Shown piece by piece: positions 15,792 to 22,418 of a stretch of 22,458 nt of DNA. The stretch is from IMG/VR virus record IMGVR_UViG_3300042691_020188, positions 1-22,458 of that record. One strand, written 5' to 3'. Source of the stretch: a virus. The translations under genes and the position numbers were made by a program. The stretch's first letter is position 1. Each line of letters begins with the position of its first letter. The notes beneath the pieces were generated by a model. The model made no database searches, was not told where the DNA came from, and saw nothing but the letters and a program-made list of their open reading frames with translations.

Positions 15792-15885
15792 TTTCTCGGG
15801 CATTGAGCAGGGACTGCGGATTGCGGGGCTCCTTTTTAGCGTACTCATCGGGGCGATCACTTTGTTCCGAATGCTCAACAAATGA
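15730..15885 (+). CDS. Small membrane protein (51 residues) before the endolysin
   Basis: A 51-residue protein from ATG 15730 to TGA 15883-15885. It reads MDTHPNPLPALGLNVAALAL, then a glycine/glutamate turn (SFSGIEQGLRI) and a second hydrophobic segment (AGLLFSVLIGAITLFRML). Two transmembrane hairpins fit a holin-like or antiholin-like peptide. It overlaps the gene before it by 62 bases and the endolysin start by four bases (ATGA), so its translation is likely linked to that of the endolysin. Confidence 0.7.
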   Translation: MDTHPNPLPALGLNVAALALSFSGIEQGLRIAGLLFSVLIGAITLFRMLNK

Positions 15886-16481
15886 AACTTTCCGACGCGG
15901 GACTGGAACTCCTCCTCGAGCATGAGGTCGGGGGCGGACAGGCTTATTTTGAAAAGTATTTGGCCGTGCCAACGTGGCCGGGCTTTGAATCGGGCGTGAC
16001 CATTGGAATCGGGTATGACCTAGGCTACGCAACCGAAACGGCTTTTAAGACGCATTGGAGCGCGCTGGATGAGGAGGTCCTCGAGCGTCTTGGGAAATCA
16101 ATTGGCATCAAAGCGCTCAACGCGCGCCCCTTTGTTTCTGCGTTTAAGGATATCAAAATCGAGTGGGAACTGGCGCTCGAAGTTTTTAAAAATCACACTT
16201 GCGCGCAACACACCATTAACATGCTCCGCTTTGCGCCGGCGGCGGTTGACCTTCCGCCCGACGCGCAGGCGGCACTGTTTAGCCTAGTTTTTAACCGCGG
16301 AGCCTCGACCAAAGGGGAGCGACGCGTTGAGATGGCGCAAATCGCTCAGGTGATCAGCGCCGGTCAACCCGAGAAGGTTCCGTTTTTGATTCGCTCAATG
16401 AAACGACTTTGGCCGCAGGGATCCGGGCTTGTCCGCCGTCGGGAGGATGAAGCCAAACTTTGGGAATCAGCTTTTGCATGA
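15882..16481 (+). CDS. Endolysin, GH24 / pesticin-type lysozyme
   Basis: A 199-residue protein from ATG 15882. The stretch LLLEHEVGGGQAYFEKYLAVPTWPGFESGVTIGIGYDLGY (residues 10-49) carries the catalytic Glu (E13 or E15), the SGVTIGIGYD element that provides the downstream Asp/Thr pair, and a WPG turn common in phage muramidases. Later, ALFSLVFNRG (about 126-136) matches the conserved AL.S..FN.G helix. It has no signal peptide, so it needs the neighbouring holin. It cleaves peptidoglycan glycan chains. It lies at the end of the lysis cassette and overlaps the phosphoesterase by ATGA. Confidence 0.88.
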   Translation: MKLSDAGLELLLEHEVGGGQAYFEKYLAVPTWPGFESGVTIGIGYDLGYATETAFKTHWSALDEEVLERLGKSIGIKALNARPFVSAFKDIKIEWELALEVFKNHTCAQHTINMLRFAPAAVDLPPDAQAALFSLVFNRGASTKGERRVEMAQIAQVISAGQPEKVPFLIRSMKRLWPQGSGLVRRREDEAKLWESAFA

Positions 16482-17353
16482 AACCAAAATCCGCGTGGCA
16501 ATGGCAGGAAATCAGCCGAAATGTGCACGCAGGCATTTTGTCAGTCAAAAGCGTCAAGGACGAGGGGTGGGTCCTGCTAGTGTCAGACGTGCATTGGGAC
16601 AACCCGAAATGCGACAGGAAAAGACTCAAACGGGATTTTGACGAGGCGGTCAAACGGGACGCGTTGATCGTTTCAAACGGCGATTTCTTTTGCGCGATGC
16701 AGGGCAAGTACGACCGACGCTCGAGTAAAAAAGACCTCAGGCCGGAGCATCAAAAAAACAACTACCTCGACGCGCTTGTCGAAACCGCAGCGGATTGGCT
16801 TGAGCCTTACAAACGCAACCTGGCGTTACTCGGGCAGGGGAACCACGAGACCGCCATCGCAAAGAATCACGAAACCGATTTACTCGACCGGCTGGCATGC
16901 ACGATGCGGCGCCGCGGAGGCATCACGACGGTCGGCGGCTATTCGGGCTACGTCCGATTTATCTGTTCACTTGGGGGCATCAAGCGGGATGGAATTGTTT
17001 ACCATTACCACCACGGACCTAATGCCGGGGGACCCGTCACCAAGGGCGTGATCGGCGCAAACCGGATGTCGAGCTACTTAACGGACGCGCATATCGTCCA
17101 TACCGGACACTCGCATGATTCTTGGCAATTTCCGATCCGACGGCTACGGCTGACGAATCACAACAAAATCCAACAGGAAACGCAGATGCACATCCGCACC
17201 GGCGGCTATAAGGATGAGTATGGAGAGGGGATCGGCGGCTGGGCAATCGAGCGGGGAATGCCACCTAAGGTCCAAGGGGGCGCCTGGGTGCGGATCTACG
17301 CGGAACCCGGAGACGCGCGGCTTTATAACTTTGAAATCACCGCGACCCGATGA
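16478..17353 (+). CDS. Calcineurin-like metallophosphoesterase
   Basis: A 291-residue protein; ATG 16478 in the ATGA overlap is preferred over 16460. All metallophosphatase motifs are present: D37-x-H39 (VSDVHWD), G68-D69, G121-N-H-E124, H178/H179 and G210-H-S-H213. It is therefore probably an active two-metal hydrolase. Members act on phosphoproteins, nucleotides, nucleic acid ends or phospholipids; the substrate here is not evident. No signal peptide is seen, so a cytoplasmic role is likely. It stands between endolysin and glycosyltransferase and overlaps the next gene by ATGA. It may be involved in nucleic acid or nucleotide metabolism. Confidence 0.85.
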   Translation: MKPKSAWQWQEISRNVHAGILSVKSVKDEGWVLLVSDVHWDNPKCDRKRLKRDFDEAVKRDALIVSNGDFFCAMQGKYDRRSSKKDLRPEHQKNNYLDALVETAADWLEPYKRNLALLGQGNHETAIAKNHETDLLDRLACTMRRRGGITTVGGYSGYVRFICSLGGIKRDGIVYHYHHGPNAGGPVTKGVIGANRMSSYLTDAHIVHTGHSHDSWQFPIRRLRLTNHNKIQQETQMHIRTGGYKDEYGEGIGGWAIERGMPPKVQGGAWVRIYAEPGDARLYNFEITATR

Positions 17354-17604
17354 GCGACGACGAAAAAATGCAAATCATCCAGCGAGCAAAGGATTTGCTG
17401 TGCGAACATTTTGAGGCCGGTGAGATTTTAGTCCAAGACCACGACCCCGAAACCGATGAGACCGCCACCTGGACGGGCGGATGGGGCAACCGATTAGCGC
17501 GGGACAGGCACATCGCGCTCCGGTATCAAGAACGGGTAATCATCGGCGACCGTCCCGATGACGACGACGACGAGGAAGACGACGACGAGACCGCAGCAAC
17601 TTGA
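17350..17604 (+). CDS. Small acidic-tailed protein
   Basis: An 84-residue protein from ATG 17350 (ATGA overlap). The N-terminal two thirds are ordinary (MSDDEKMQIIQRAKDLLCEHFEAGEILVQDHD, then GGWGNRLARDRHIALRYQERVIIGD) and the last 17 residues are almost only Asp and Glu, encoded by GAC/GAG repeats at 17559-17591. Such tails often mimic nucleic acid or modulate a basic partner. No family is recognised. It is followed by a 95-base non-coding gap, so it ends the phosphoesterase unit. Confidence 0.6.
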   Translation: MSDDEKMQIIQRAKDLLCEHFEAGEILVQDHDPETDETATWTGGWGNRLARDRHIALRYQERVIIGDRPDDDDDEEDDDETAAT

Positions 17605-17699
17605 CCCTAAGACAGATTGTGGCAATTTGCGATTGCCCATTGCGGGTCGCGGCGTCGGGTTAGTCGTGTTTCTCGGCGCCGCGTCACTTTCCAATACCC
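17605..17699 (+). other. Non-coding gap with a long-loop inverted repeat
   Basis: This gap holds CGCGGCG (17648-17654) facing CGCCGCG (17677-17683), a perfect 7-bp arm pair with a 22-base loop, plus the palindrome GGCGCC inside it. It has no T-tract, so it is not a standard terminator. No promoter with good -35 and -10 boxes is visible. It could be a processing site, an operator or a structured leader for the glycosyltransferase mRNA. Confidence 0.4.
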
Positions 17700-18830
17700 A
17701 TGAGATTCCACATTCCCGGGCTTGCCCATACCGTAACCGAGTCAAGCCAGTACAGCGCATGCGCGTTCACTCAAAAGGTTTTCAAACTTTGCGGCATGCT
17801 GAAGGGGCTCGGGCATCACGTCATCCACTACGGGCACGAACGCTCGACCGTTGACTGTTCGGAGCATGTGACCGTGACCAATGATGAGGTTCTGCGGGAG
17901 GCGTACGGGGATTACAACTGGCGAAAAGAATTCTTTAAACACGACCAGAATGATCACGCTTTCCGCGTGCATGCTGAAAATACCGTGCAGGCAATTCAAC
18001 ACCGGAAGCGCCCCAACGACTTTTTATTGTTACCCTTCGGCTGGGGACACAAGCGGATTGCCGACGCGCACAAGGATCTGATTTGCGTCGAGTCGGGGAT
18101 CGGATACAGCGATTCATTTGCTCAATTTAAAATCTTTGAATCCTACGCGCTGATGCACGCGTTTCACGGGACGGAATTCGTGCGGGAGGCAAAAATGGGT
18201 TTTTACAATTCATTCGTGGTCCCAAACCATTTCGACCCGGAGGACTTTAGTTTCAAGCTCGAGCGGGAGGACTGGATTCTTTACCTCGGGCGCATGACGC
18301 AGGGCAAAGGGCTCCACATCATCCTCGACGCAACGCGGAGGGCGGGAAAGCGGCTTATCGTCGCAGGGCAGGGCGATTTCAAGGACATCCCATACACCGG
18401 ATCAATGGATCATGTGGAGTACGTCGGATATGCGGATCGCGAGAAGCGTCGGGACTTAATGAGCCGATGCGGGGCGCTAATCATCCTCTCGCAATACATC
18501 GAACCGTTCGGTGGCGTGGCGGTGGAGGCGATGATGAGTGGGGCGCCGGTGATCGCGTCGGATTGGGGGGTATTTCCTGAAACCATCCGGCACGGGGAGA
18601 CGGGCTATCGGGTGCGGACGATGGAAGACACCGTATGGGCGCTTAAAAACGTGGGGCGCATCTCTCCTACTGTTTGCCGAGATTGGGCTGTGAAAAACTA
18701 CAGCAACGAGCGGGTTGGGCGGATGTATAACGAAGTTTTCCGCAAGATCCTCGATATTTACGACGGGAGCGGCGGATGGTACGCAGAACGACCGGAGCGC
18801 ACCGACCTCGAGTGGCTTCGGAAATATTGA
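17700..18830 (+). CDS. GT4-family glycosyltransferase
   Basis: A 376-residue protein from ATG 17700, without a visible SD. The C-terminal half is typical GT-B/GT4: ILYLGRMTQGKGLHIILDA (about 199-217), a Val-Glu-Tyr-Val-Gly turn, and the E-x7-E signature E268-PFGGVAV-E276 followed by AMMSGAPVIASDWGVFPETI. The N-terminal half includes HIPGLAHT and VESGIGYSD, the acceptor-side domain. It should use a nucleotide-sugar donor, but neither donor nor acceptor can be told. Possible targets are phage DNA bases, virion proteins or the host surface. No sugar-nucleotide synthesis gene is seen in the window. Confidence 0.88.
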   Translation: MRFHIPGLAHTVTESSQYSACAFTQKVFKLCGMLKGLGHHVIHYGHERSTVDCSEHVTVTNDEVLREAYGDYNWRKEFFKHDQNDHAFRVHAENTVQAIQHRKRPNDFLLLPFGWGHKRIADAHKDLICVESGIGYSDSFAQFKIFESYALMHAFHGTEFVREAKMGFYNSFVVPNHFDPEDFSFKLEREDWILYLGRMTQGKGLHIILDATRRAGKRLIVAGQGDFKDIPYTGSMDHVEYVGYADREKRRDLMSRCGALIILSQYIEPFGGVAVEAMMSGAPVIASDWGVFPETIRHGETGYRVRTMEDTVWALKNVGRISPTVCRDWAVKNYSNERVGRMYNEVFRKILDIYDGSGGWYAERPERTDLEWLRKY

Positions 18831-18852
18831 CCATTTCGGTAATCTCAACAAA

Positions 18853-19296
18853 ATGGAACCTCACACGACATTTGACCACGCCGCGCTCGACTCGGAGGCC
18901 GAAATCGTCGCCGAGGAGCTGCGGTTGAGCGTCGCCCAGGCGCAGCGGGTCGTTGAGTGGCGGCGCCGGCAGGAAGCGCAGTCCACCAGGGCAACGCAGG
19001 CCGATCAACTTGGGCGCGTTTGCCAATTCTTTTTGGCGGAGGGCCAAAACGCACGACTAGCCGCGGTAGCGCTTTGCTTCGCCGCTGGACTCAACCGGCG
19101 CATTCGCTGGAATAGCATGCGGGATGCGGCTAAAGAGCTCGGTTACACCGTTGCGGAAATTTCCAAACTCACGCTCAAGGCGCAGGACGCGCTCGGACTA
19201 CCTCGGAACCTAAACAACAAACGCGCGGAGCACGCCGGCACCTACTCAGCGGTGCAGGCGGCGAACCCGTGGCGGAGCAGAAAATTCAAATTATGA
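18853..19296 (+). CDS. Hypothetical protein with possible helix-turn-helix
   Basis: A 147-residue, mostly helical protein. ATG 18853 is chosen because the frame further upstream overlaps the glycosyltransferase end. An Arg-rich helix (QAQRVVEWRRRQEAQ, about 28-42) is followed by a segment near 87-108 (NSMRDAAKELGYTVAEISKLTL) that reads like a helix-turn-helix, and by a basic tail. It may bind DNA, for instance as a regulator or terminase-small-subunit-like protein, but this is inferred from that segment alone. It overlaps the next gene by ATGA at 19293-19296. Confidence 0.6.
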   Translation: MEPHTTFDHAALDSEAEIVAEELRLSVAQAQRVVEWRRRQEAQSTRATQADQLGRVCQFFLAEGQNARLAAVALCFAAGLNRRIRWNSMRDAAKELGYTVAEISKLTLKAQDALGLPRNLNNKRAEHAGTYSAVQAANPWRSRKFKL

Positions 19297-19886
19297 TCAC
19301 CCAGGACAATCAACCGTACTCAATCCACGCGCAGGGACTTCAACTCGGGGCGCAGGCATCGCAGGAACAGGCCAAGTGGGCGTTTCAGCAACTCGAGACA
19401 CTCAGCCAGGGATTGAACTACGCGATCGGCGACTGGGCTATTGTTTGCGAGGAGCGGTTCGGAAAAGACTGGGTAAACGAGATCCTTGAGCAGTCCACGT
19501 TCAGCTTCGACGAGCTTAACGCGTCGGTATCTGTCGCACGCAAAATCCCTCCTAGCAAGCGAGTTGCGTCACTAAGTTTCGAGCATCACGTCATCGCATC
19601 GCGGCACGAACAACCGGAGCTTGCGCTTAGTTGGGCGCAGTCGCAACAACTCACGCCGCAGGAGCTTGCGGTCTGCATGCGAACGGGTAAGCAAATGACT
19701 AGAGCCGAAATTGCGGCGGGGCGGTCCGTAAACACTTGGACGACGCCGCTTTCCGTTGTCGACAAGTTTACGTCGTGGAGAAAGAAAGTTCCCGTAAGTG
19801 ACTGGACGCGAGAAGATAAGGAACAGGTGCTGCGGGACTTTGAGCCGGTGATCGAATTTCTGAACGAAATCCGCGCTGGACTGTAA
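19293..19886 (+). CDS. Hypothetical protein with GDW...LSFEHH pattern
   Basis: A 197-residue protein. I choose ATG 19293, inside an ATGA overlap, over GTG 19269 which would overlap the preceding gene by 28 bases. The text YAIGDWAIVCEERFGKDWVNE, then LNASVSVARKIPPSKRVASLSFEHHVIASRHEQPELALSWAQSQQLTPQEL resembles a helical domain seen in several phage and plasmid proteins (GDW...FG...; vA.kvp.s.R...LsfsHH..ia), of uncertain, possibly DNA-related function. No enzymatic motif is seen. It is the last gene before the longest non-coding gap. Confidence 0.65.
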   Translation: MITQDNQPYSIHAQGLQLGAQASQEQAKWAFQQLETLSQGLNYAIGDWAIVCEERFGKDWVNEILEQSTFSFDELNASVSVARKIPPSKRVASLSFEHHVIASRHEQPELALSWAQSQQLTPQELAVCMRTGKQMTRAEIAAGRSVNTWTTPLSVVDKFTSWRKKVPVSDWTREDKEQVLRDFEPVIEFLNEIRAGL

Positions 19887-20040
19887 AAAATCTCGAAGTA
19901 ATTTTTTGCGATTCTTGTAACTCCCGCAGCTTCATCAAGTTACGGGGCGCAAATTATTTTGCAAAAATGCTTGCACGGGGGCTCAGGTCCGTATGTAGTG
20001 GGCGCCGTCACAACGACACCAACCTAAAACAAACACGACA
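19887..20040 (+). promoter_or_regulatory. Intergenic control region before the early genes
   Basis: This 154-base gap is the longest non-coding stretch in the window. It holds the inverted pair GTAACT (about 19918-19923) and AGTTAC (about 19938-19943), a palindrome TTTTGCAAAA (19957-19966), and TGCAA (19960-19964) facing TTGCA (19971-19975), which look like operator half-sites. TTGCAC (19971-19976) followed 15 bases later by TATGTA (19992-19997) is a weak sigma70-like promoter candidate. AAACACGACA abuts the start codon at 20041. The region is a good candidate for early transcription control; promoter strength is not convincing from sequence alone. Confidence 0.5.
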
Positions 20041-20301
20041 ATGACTATTCTTAACCTGCTTCCTTACGTTCGCGAGACTCGCCGATTTGGCGTAACTTAC
20101 GTTCATTCTGCTACGCGCGCTGTTGTTCATGGCTTTGACGGTCTTACTGGCACTCTAGATGGGCGCCCGGTGCGCGCCACTTACTGCGGGTGGGGGCGCT
20201 CACTGCAAACTGCGCGCGGCCACAAATACAAAGCGCATTTGCGCTACGTCGATACCGACAAGCCAGTGCCAACAAAATTGATTGATCAGGTGCAGCCTTA
20301 A
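20041..20301 (+). CDS. Hypothetical early protein
   Basis: An 86-residue basic protein from ATG 20041, with AAACACGACA directly before the start and no SD. Text such as FGVTYVHSATRAVVHGFDGLTGTLDGRPVRATYCGWGRSLQTARGHKYKAHLRYVD suggests a small beta barrel with many Arg, Tyr and His residues. No family is recognised. It is the first gene after the control region and may be an early regulator or a nucleic-acid-binding protein; this is inference. Confidence 0.6.
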   Translation: MTILNLLPYVRETRRFGVTYVHSATRAVVHGFDGLTGTLDGRPVRATYCGWGRSLQTARGHKYKAHLRYVDTDKPVPTKLIDQVQP

Positions 20302-20311
20302 AAACACGGCC

Positions 20312-20479
20312 ATGACAAAGTTAAACATCTTCTGGATCTCCGCCGTAATGGCGGCAAGCGACATTGCTATGCTCAGTCAATTTGCCGGCACCGGCACGGC
20401 AATTGTTTACGCGGTATTGACCGGCACAGCGCTGTTTCTGATGGTGCAGGCGGCAATAGCGCAGGTGGAGGAAAAATGA
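20312..20479 (+). CDS. Small membrane protein (55 residues)
   Basis: A 55-residue protein from ATG 20312 (the frame extends to 20282 but the AAACACGGCC element sits directly before 20312). It has two hydrophobic segments, about residues 5-22 (NIFWISAVMAASDIAMLS) and 28-48 (GTAIVYAVLTGTALFLMVQAA). It resembles small phage inner-membrane proteins whose function is unknown, for example superinfection-exclusion peptides; no family assigned. It overlaps the next gene by ATGA. Confidence 0.6.
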   Translation: MTKLNIFWISAVMAASDIAMLSQFAGTGTAIVYAVLTGTALFLMVQAAIAQVEEK

Positions 20480-20760
20480 GCCTTTACACTAAAGAATTTG
20501 CAGAGTCGATTTGGCTTCCTTTTACAGGCGGACCGTTTCGAGATGCAATCGCAAACGTGCATTCGACCATTGATGAGTTGCTGGCTGATCCTCGCAGCTT
20601 TGAAACTGCAACAGGCGGCAAATTTACAGAGACAGAGGTCGGAAATTTGTGGGGGATGGTTACCGCACAAAAGCGGCGCGTGCAGGCGCTTTATTTGGCC
20701 GCAACGACTTCGCTTTCATTTTTTGCAGCGCAGGATTTAGCGGAGGAGCAAATCGGATGA
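20476..20760 (+). CDS. Hypothetical early protein
   Basis: A 94-residue protein from ATG 20476 (ATGA overlap). It is helical, with a short central stretch (VHSTIDELLADPRSFETATGGKFTETEVGNLWGMV) and a moderately hydrophobic C-terminal helix (ALYLAATTSLSFFAAQDLAEEQ). No family or motif is recognised. It lies in a run of coupled small genes and overlaps the next start by four bases. Confidence 0.6.
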   Translation: MSLYTKEFAESIWLPFTGGPFRDAIANVHSTIDELLADPRSFETATGGKFTETEVGNLWGMVTAQKRRVQALYLAATTSLSFFAAQDLAEEQIG

Positions 20761-20981
20761 GGCAGGCAGCACAACGAAGCCTGACGCTTCACGGTGGATT
20801 GCCAATCGCACGCGGATGCGCGGTTTACCCAGACTTTCCAGAAGCTCGTGAAATCTCAGCAGCTTGCGACGCCTGGCTTCGCAAACGCGGACTAATTGAG
20901 CCCGACAATTTTTGCTACGGAGCAAAGACCAAACAACAAACCCAAGAAAAAAACACGACAGATGAAACGACTCTACTTTGA
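20757..20981 (+). CDS. Hypothetical small protein
   Basis: A 74-residue protein from ATG 20757 (ATGA overlap; upstream frame is a shadow). It has GCAVYPDFPEAREISAACDAWLRKRGLIEPDNFCYGAKTK, a helix-turn pattern with two cysteines, then a Gln/Thr-rich tail. The tail overlaps the start of the exonuclease gene by 20 bases. No family is recognised. Confidence 0.5.
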   Translation: MRQAAQRSLTLHGGLPIARGCAVYPDFPEAREISAACDAWLRKRGLIEPDNFCYGAKTKQQTQEKNTTDETTLL

Positions 20982-21582
20982 CATTGAGACCGGACCCGCC
21001 GACGACGCGGTCCAATTTGAACCAACCTTTGAAGCGTCAAAGGTTTTAAAGGACCCCGTCAAGATTGCGGCGGACATCGCTGACAAACGCGCGGCGTGGT
21101 GGGATCGACTGGCGCTTTCGGCGCTCACCGGGCAGGTCTTGGCGATCGGCTGGGCAGGGGATGACGGGGAGGTGACGGTGATTACTCAGACCTCAATTGT
21201 TTCCGAGGTCGACGTCATCACGGCGTTCTGGAACGCGACCCGAAGCGCTGAGACGCTTGTCGGATTCAACTCCAACGCGTTCGACCTTCCGTTTCTATGG
21301 AGGCGCAGCATCAAGCTCGGGATCGTCATTCCTGAAGGAATCTTTGAGCCGAATCGCCGGCTTTTCAGCAACAACATTGACCTCATGGAGCGGTGGTGCT
21401 GGTTTGATAGTCAGGCGCGAGTCAGCCTGGATAATCTTGCCAAGTTTTGCGGATTCCCAGCCAAAAAAGGATCCGGCAAGCATTTTGCGGAGCTAATGCG
21501 GGAAAACATTGAGGAGGCCGTGGCGTACTTGGTTCACGATGTGAAGCTCACCAGGGCAATCGGGAGGAGGATGGGCGTATGA
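20962..21582 (+). CDS. DEDDy-type 3'-5' exonuclease (DnaQ / PolB-like)
   Basis: A 206-residue protein from ATG 20962, one base after AAACACGACA. Motifs of the DEDDy superfamily are present: Exo I FDIET with D7 and E9, Exo II VGFNSNAFDLPFL with D108, and Exo III Y189-LVH-D193. It therefore should remove nucleotides from 3' ends using two metal ions. Such stand-alone exonucleases in phages serve proofreading, recombination or recycling of host DNA. No polymerase domain is attached. The segment ALTGQVLAIGWAGDDGEV is typical of the PolB-like exonuclease branch. It overlaps the next gene by ATGA. Confidence 0.85.
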   Translation: MKRLYFDIETGPADDAVQFEPTFEASKVLKDPVKIAADIADKRAAWWDRLALSALTGQVLAIGWAGDDGEVTVITQTSIVSEVDVITAFWNATRSAETLVGFNSNAFDLPFLWRRSIKLGIVIPEGIFEPNRRLFSNNIDLMERWCWFDSQARVSLDNLAKFCGFPAKKGSGKHFAELMRENIEEAVAYLVHDVKLTRAIGRRMGV

Positions 21583-21800
21583 CCATTGAGGAATTTAAAG
21601 AGCTTCAGGAATGTTACTACGCGTCCCTCGACTTAATCATTCACGGGCGCCCCAAGGACACCAACGGCGACTCCGGTGATTGGTGGCGGAGGGCAGTCCA
21701 CATCACACTTAAAGAATTTGCCGACCTAATTCAAAAACATGACCCACGTCAAGCACTTACAGAGACTCCTGCTAACCATCCTGATCGGGGCACTAATTGA
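21579..21800 (+). CDS. Hypothetical small protein
   Basis: A 73-residue acidic protein from ATG 21579 (ATGA overlap). MTIEEFKELQECYYASLDLIIHGRPKDTNGDSGDWWRRAVHITLKEFADLIQKHD is helical with a Trp pair. No family is recognised. The last 62 bases overlap the next small gene in another frame. Confidence 0.55.
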   Translation: MTIEEFKELQECYYASLDLIIHGRPKDTNGDSGDWWRRAVHITLKEFADLIQKHDPRQALTETPANHPDRGTN

Positions 21801-21900
21801 GGCCGGTTGGCACGGATTGACCGCATGCCTAGGCATCACGGGCTACGAGATTACAATCTTCGAGGGAGCACTTCTTTACATTTGCACAGCCAATGAATGA
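21739..21900 (+). CDS. Small membrane protein (53 residues), overlapping
   Basis: A 53-residue protein from ATG 21739, in a different frame from the 21579 gene, to TGA 21898-21900. It reads MTHVKHLQRLLLTILIGALI, then EAGWHGLTACLGITGYEITIFEGALLYICTANE. One clear hydrophobic segment spans about residues 9-22 and a weaker one 43-52. AAAAAC precedes the ATG. It fills an otherwise empty interval between 21800 and 21893, which supports it being real, but the evidence is modest. Confidence 0.45.
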   Translation: MTHVKHLQRLLLTILIGALIEAGWHGLTACLGITGYEITIFEGALLYICTANE

Positions 21901-22117
21901 GGCACAATTGAAAGCACGAATCGCGCAGCTTGAAATCGAGCTGGCGCGGGTGAAAAAAGAGCGGGAACTGGAGTCGGTTTTGCAAGCGAGGATTGCGGCA
22001 AACGCCGATCGGTACTTTTTGCAATTGGAGGCAATCAAACATGCCACCTTTGCGGACATTCACGGGATTGTCGTGGCGGATGTCGAAGACTTCAGCGGAT
22101 TGGAGGAGCGGGAATGA
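21893..22117 (+). CDS. Coiled-coil small protein
   Basis: A 74-residue protein from ATG 21893. Residues 1-48 (EAQLKARIAQLEIELARVKKERELESVLQARI) have heptad spacing of Leu/Ile and are probably a coiled coil. The rest (FADIHGIVVADVEDFSGLEERE) is acidic. No family is recognised. It overlaps the previous gene by eight bases and the next by ATGA. Confidence 0.55.
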   Translation: MNEAQLKARIAQLEIELARVKKERELESVLQARIAANADRYFLQLEAIKHATFADIHGIVVADVEDFSGLEERE

Positions 22118-22359
22118 TCGACTACGACCTTGCAAATAGAATTGTCCTGGACGGACTTCGCAAGGGGATCGTGAAGTTTCCCTTTGAGATCCTAAAAGAA
22201 AAGGAACCAGGGCGCCGGAAGACAACGACCGGAGCATGCTTCCGGTGCGGCGTCGAGTTTCAGCGGAACACGACGAACACGAAATACTGTTTGGACTGTC
22301 ACGAAGCAATGCGGATCGACCGTCGGGCTGCGGCAAAAATGTCGGTTGCGAGACCCTAA
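22114..22359 (+). CDS. Zinc-ribbon small protein
   Basis: An 81-residue protein from ATG 22114 (ATGA overlap). C42-F-R-C45 and C59-L-D-C62 form a CxxC...CxxC zinc ribbon or knuckle, followed by a basic helix (RIDRRAAAKMSVARP). Such proteins bind nucleic acid or act as partners in transcription and replication. The N-terminal 40 residues (LANRIVLDGLRKGIVKFPFEIL) are helical. No exact family is named. Confidence 0.68.
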   Translation: MIDYDLANRIVLDGLRKGIVKFPFEILKEKEPGRRKTTTGACFRCGVEFQRNTTNTKYCLDCHEAMRIDRRAAAKMSVARP

Positions 22360-22418
22360 AACTCGACCGGTTGACCTGCCCCCGGGACAAGGGTGGGAAG
22401 TTACAAAGAACACTAAAC

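Noticed and set aside
19884-19907. AAAAAAT...ATTTTTT after the 19293 gene as a terminator
   Set aside because: The stem is only A-T pairs and would be unstable; it is not a convincing intrinsic terminator.
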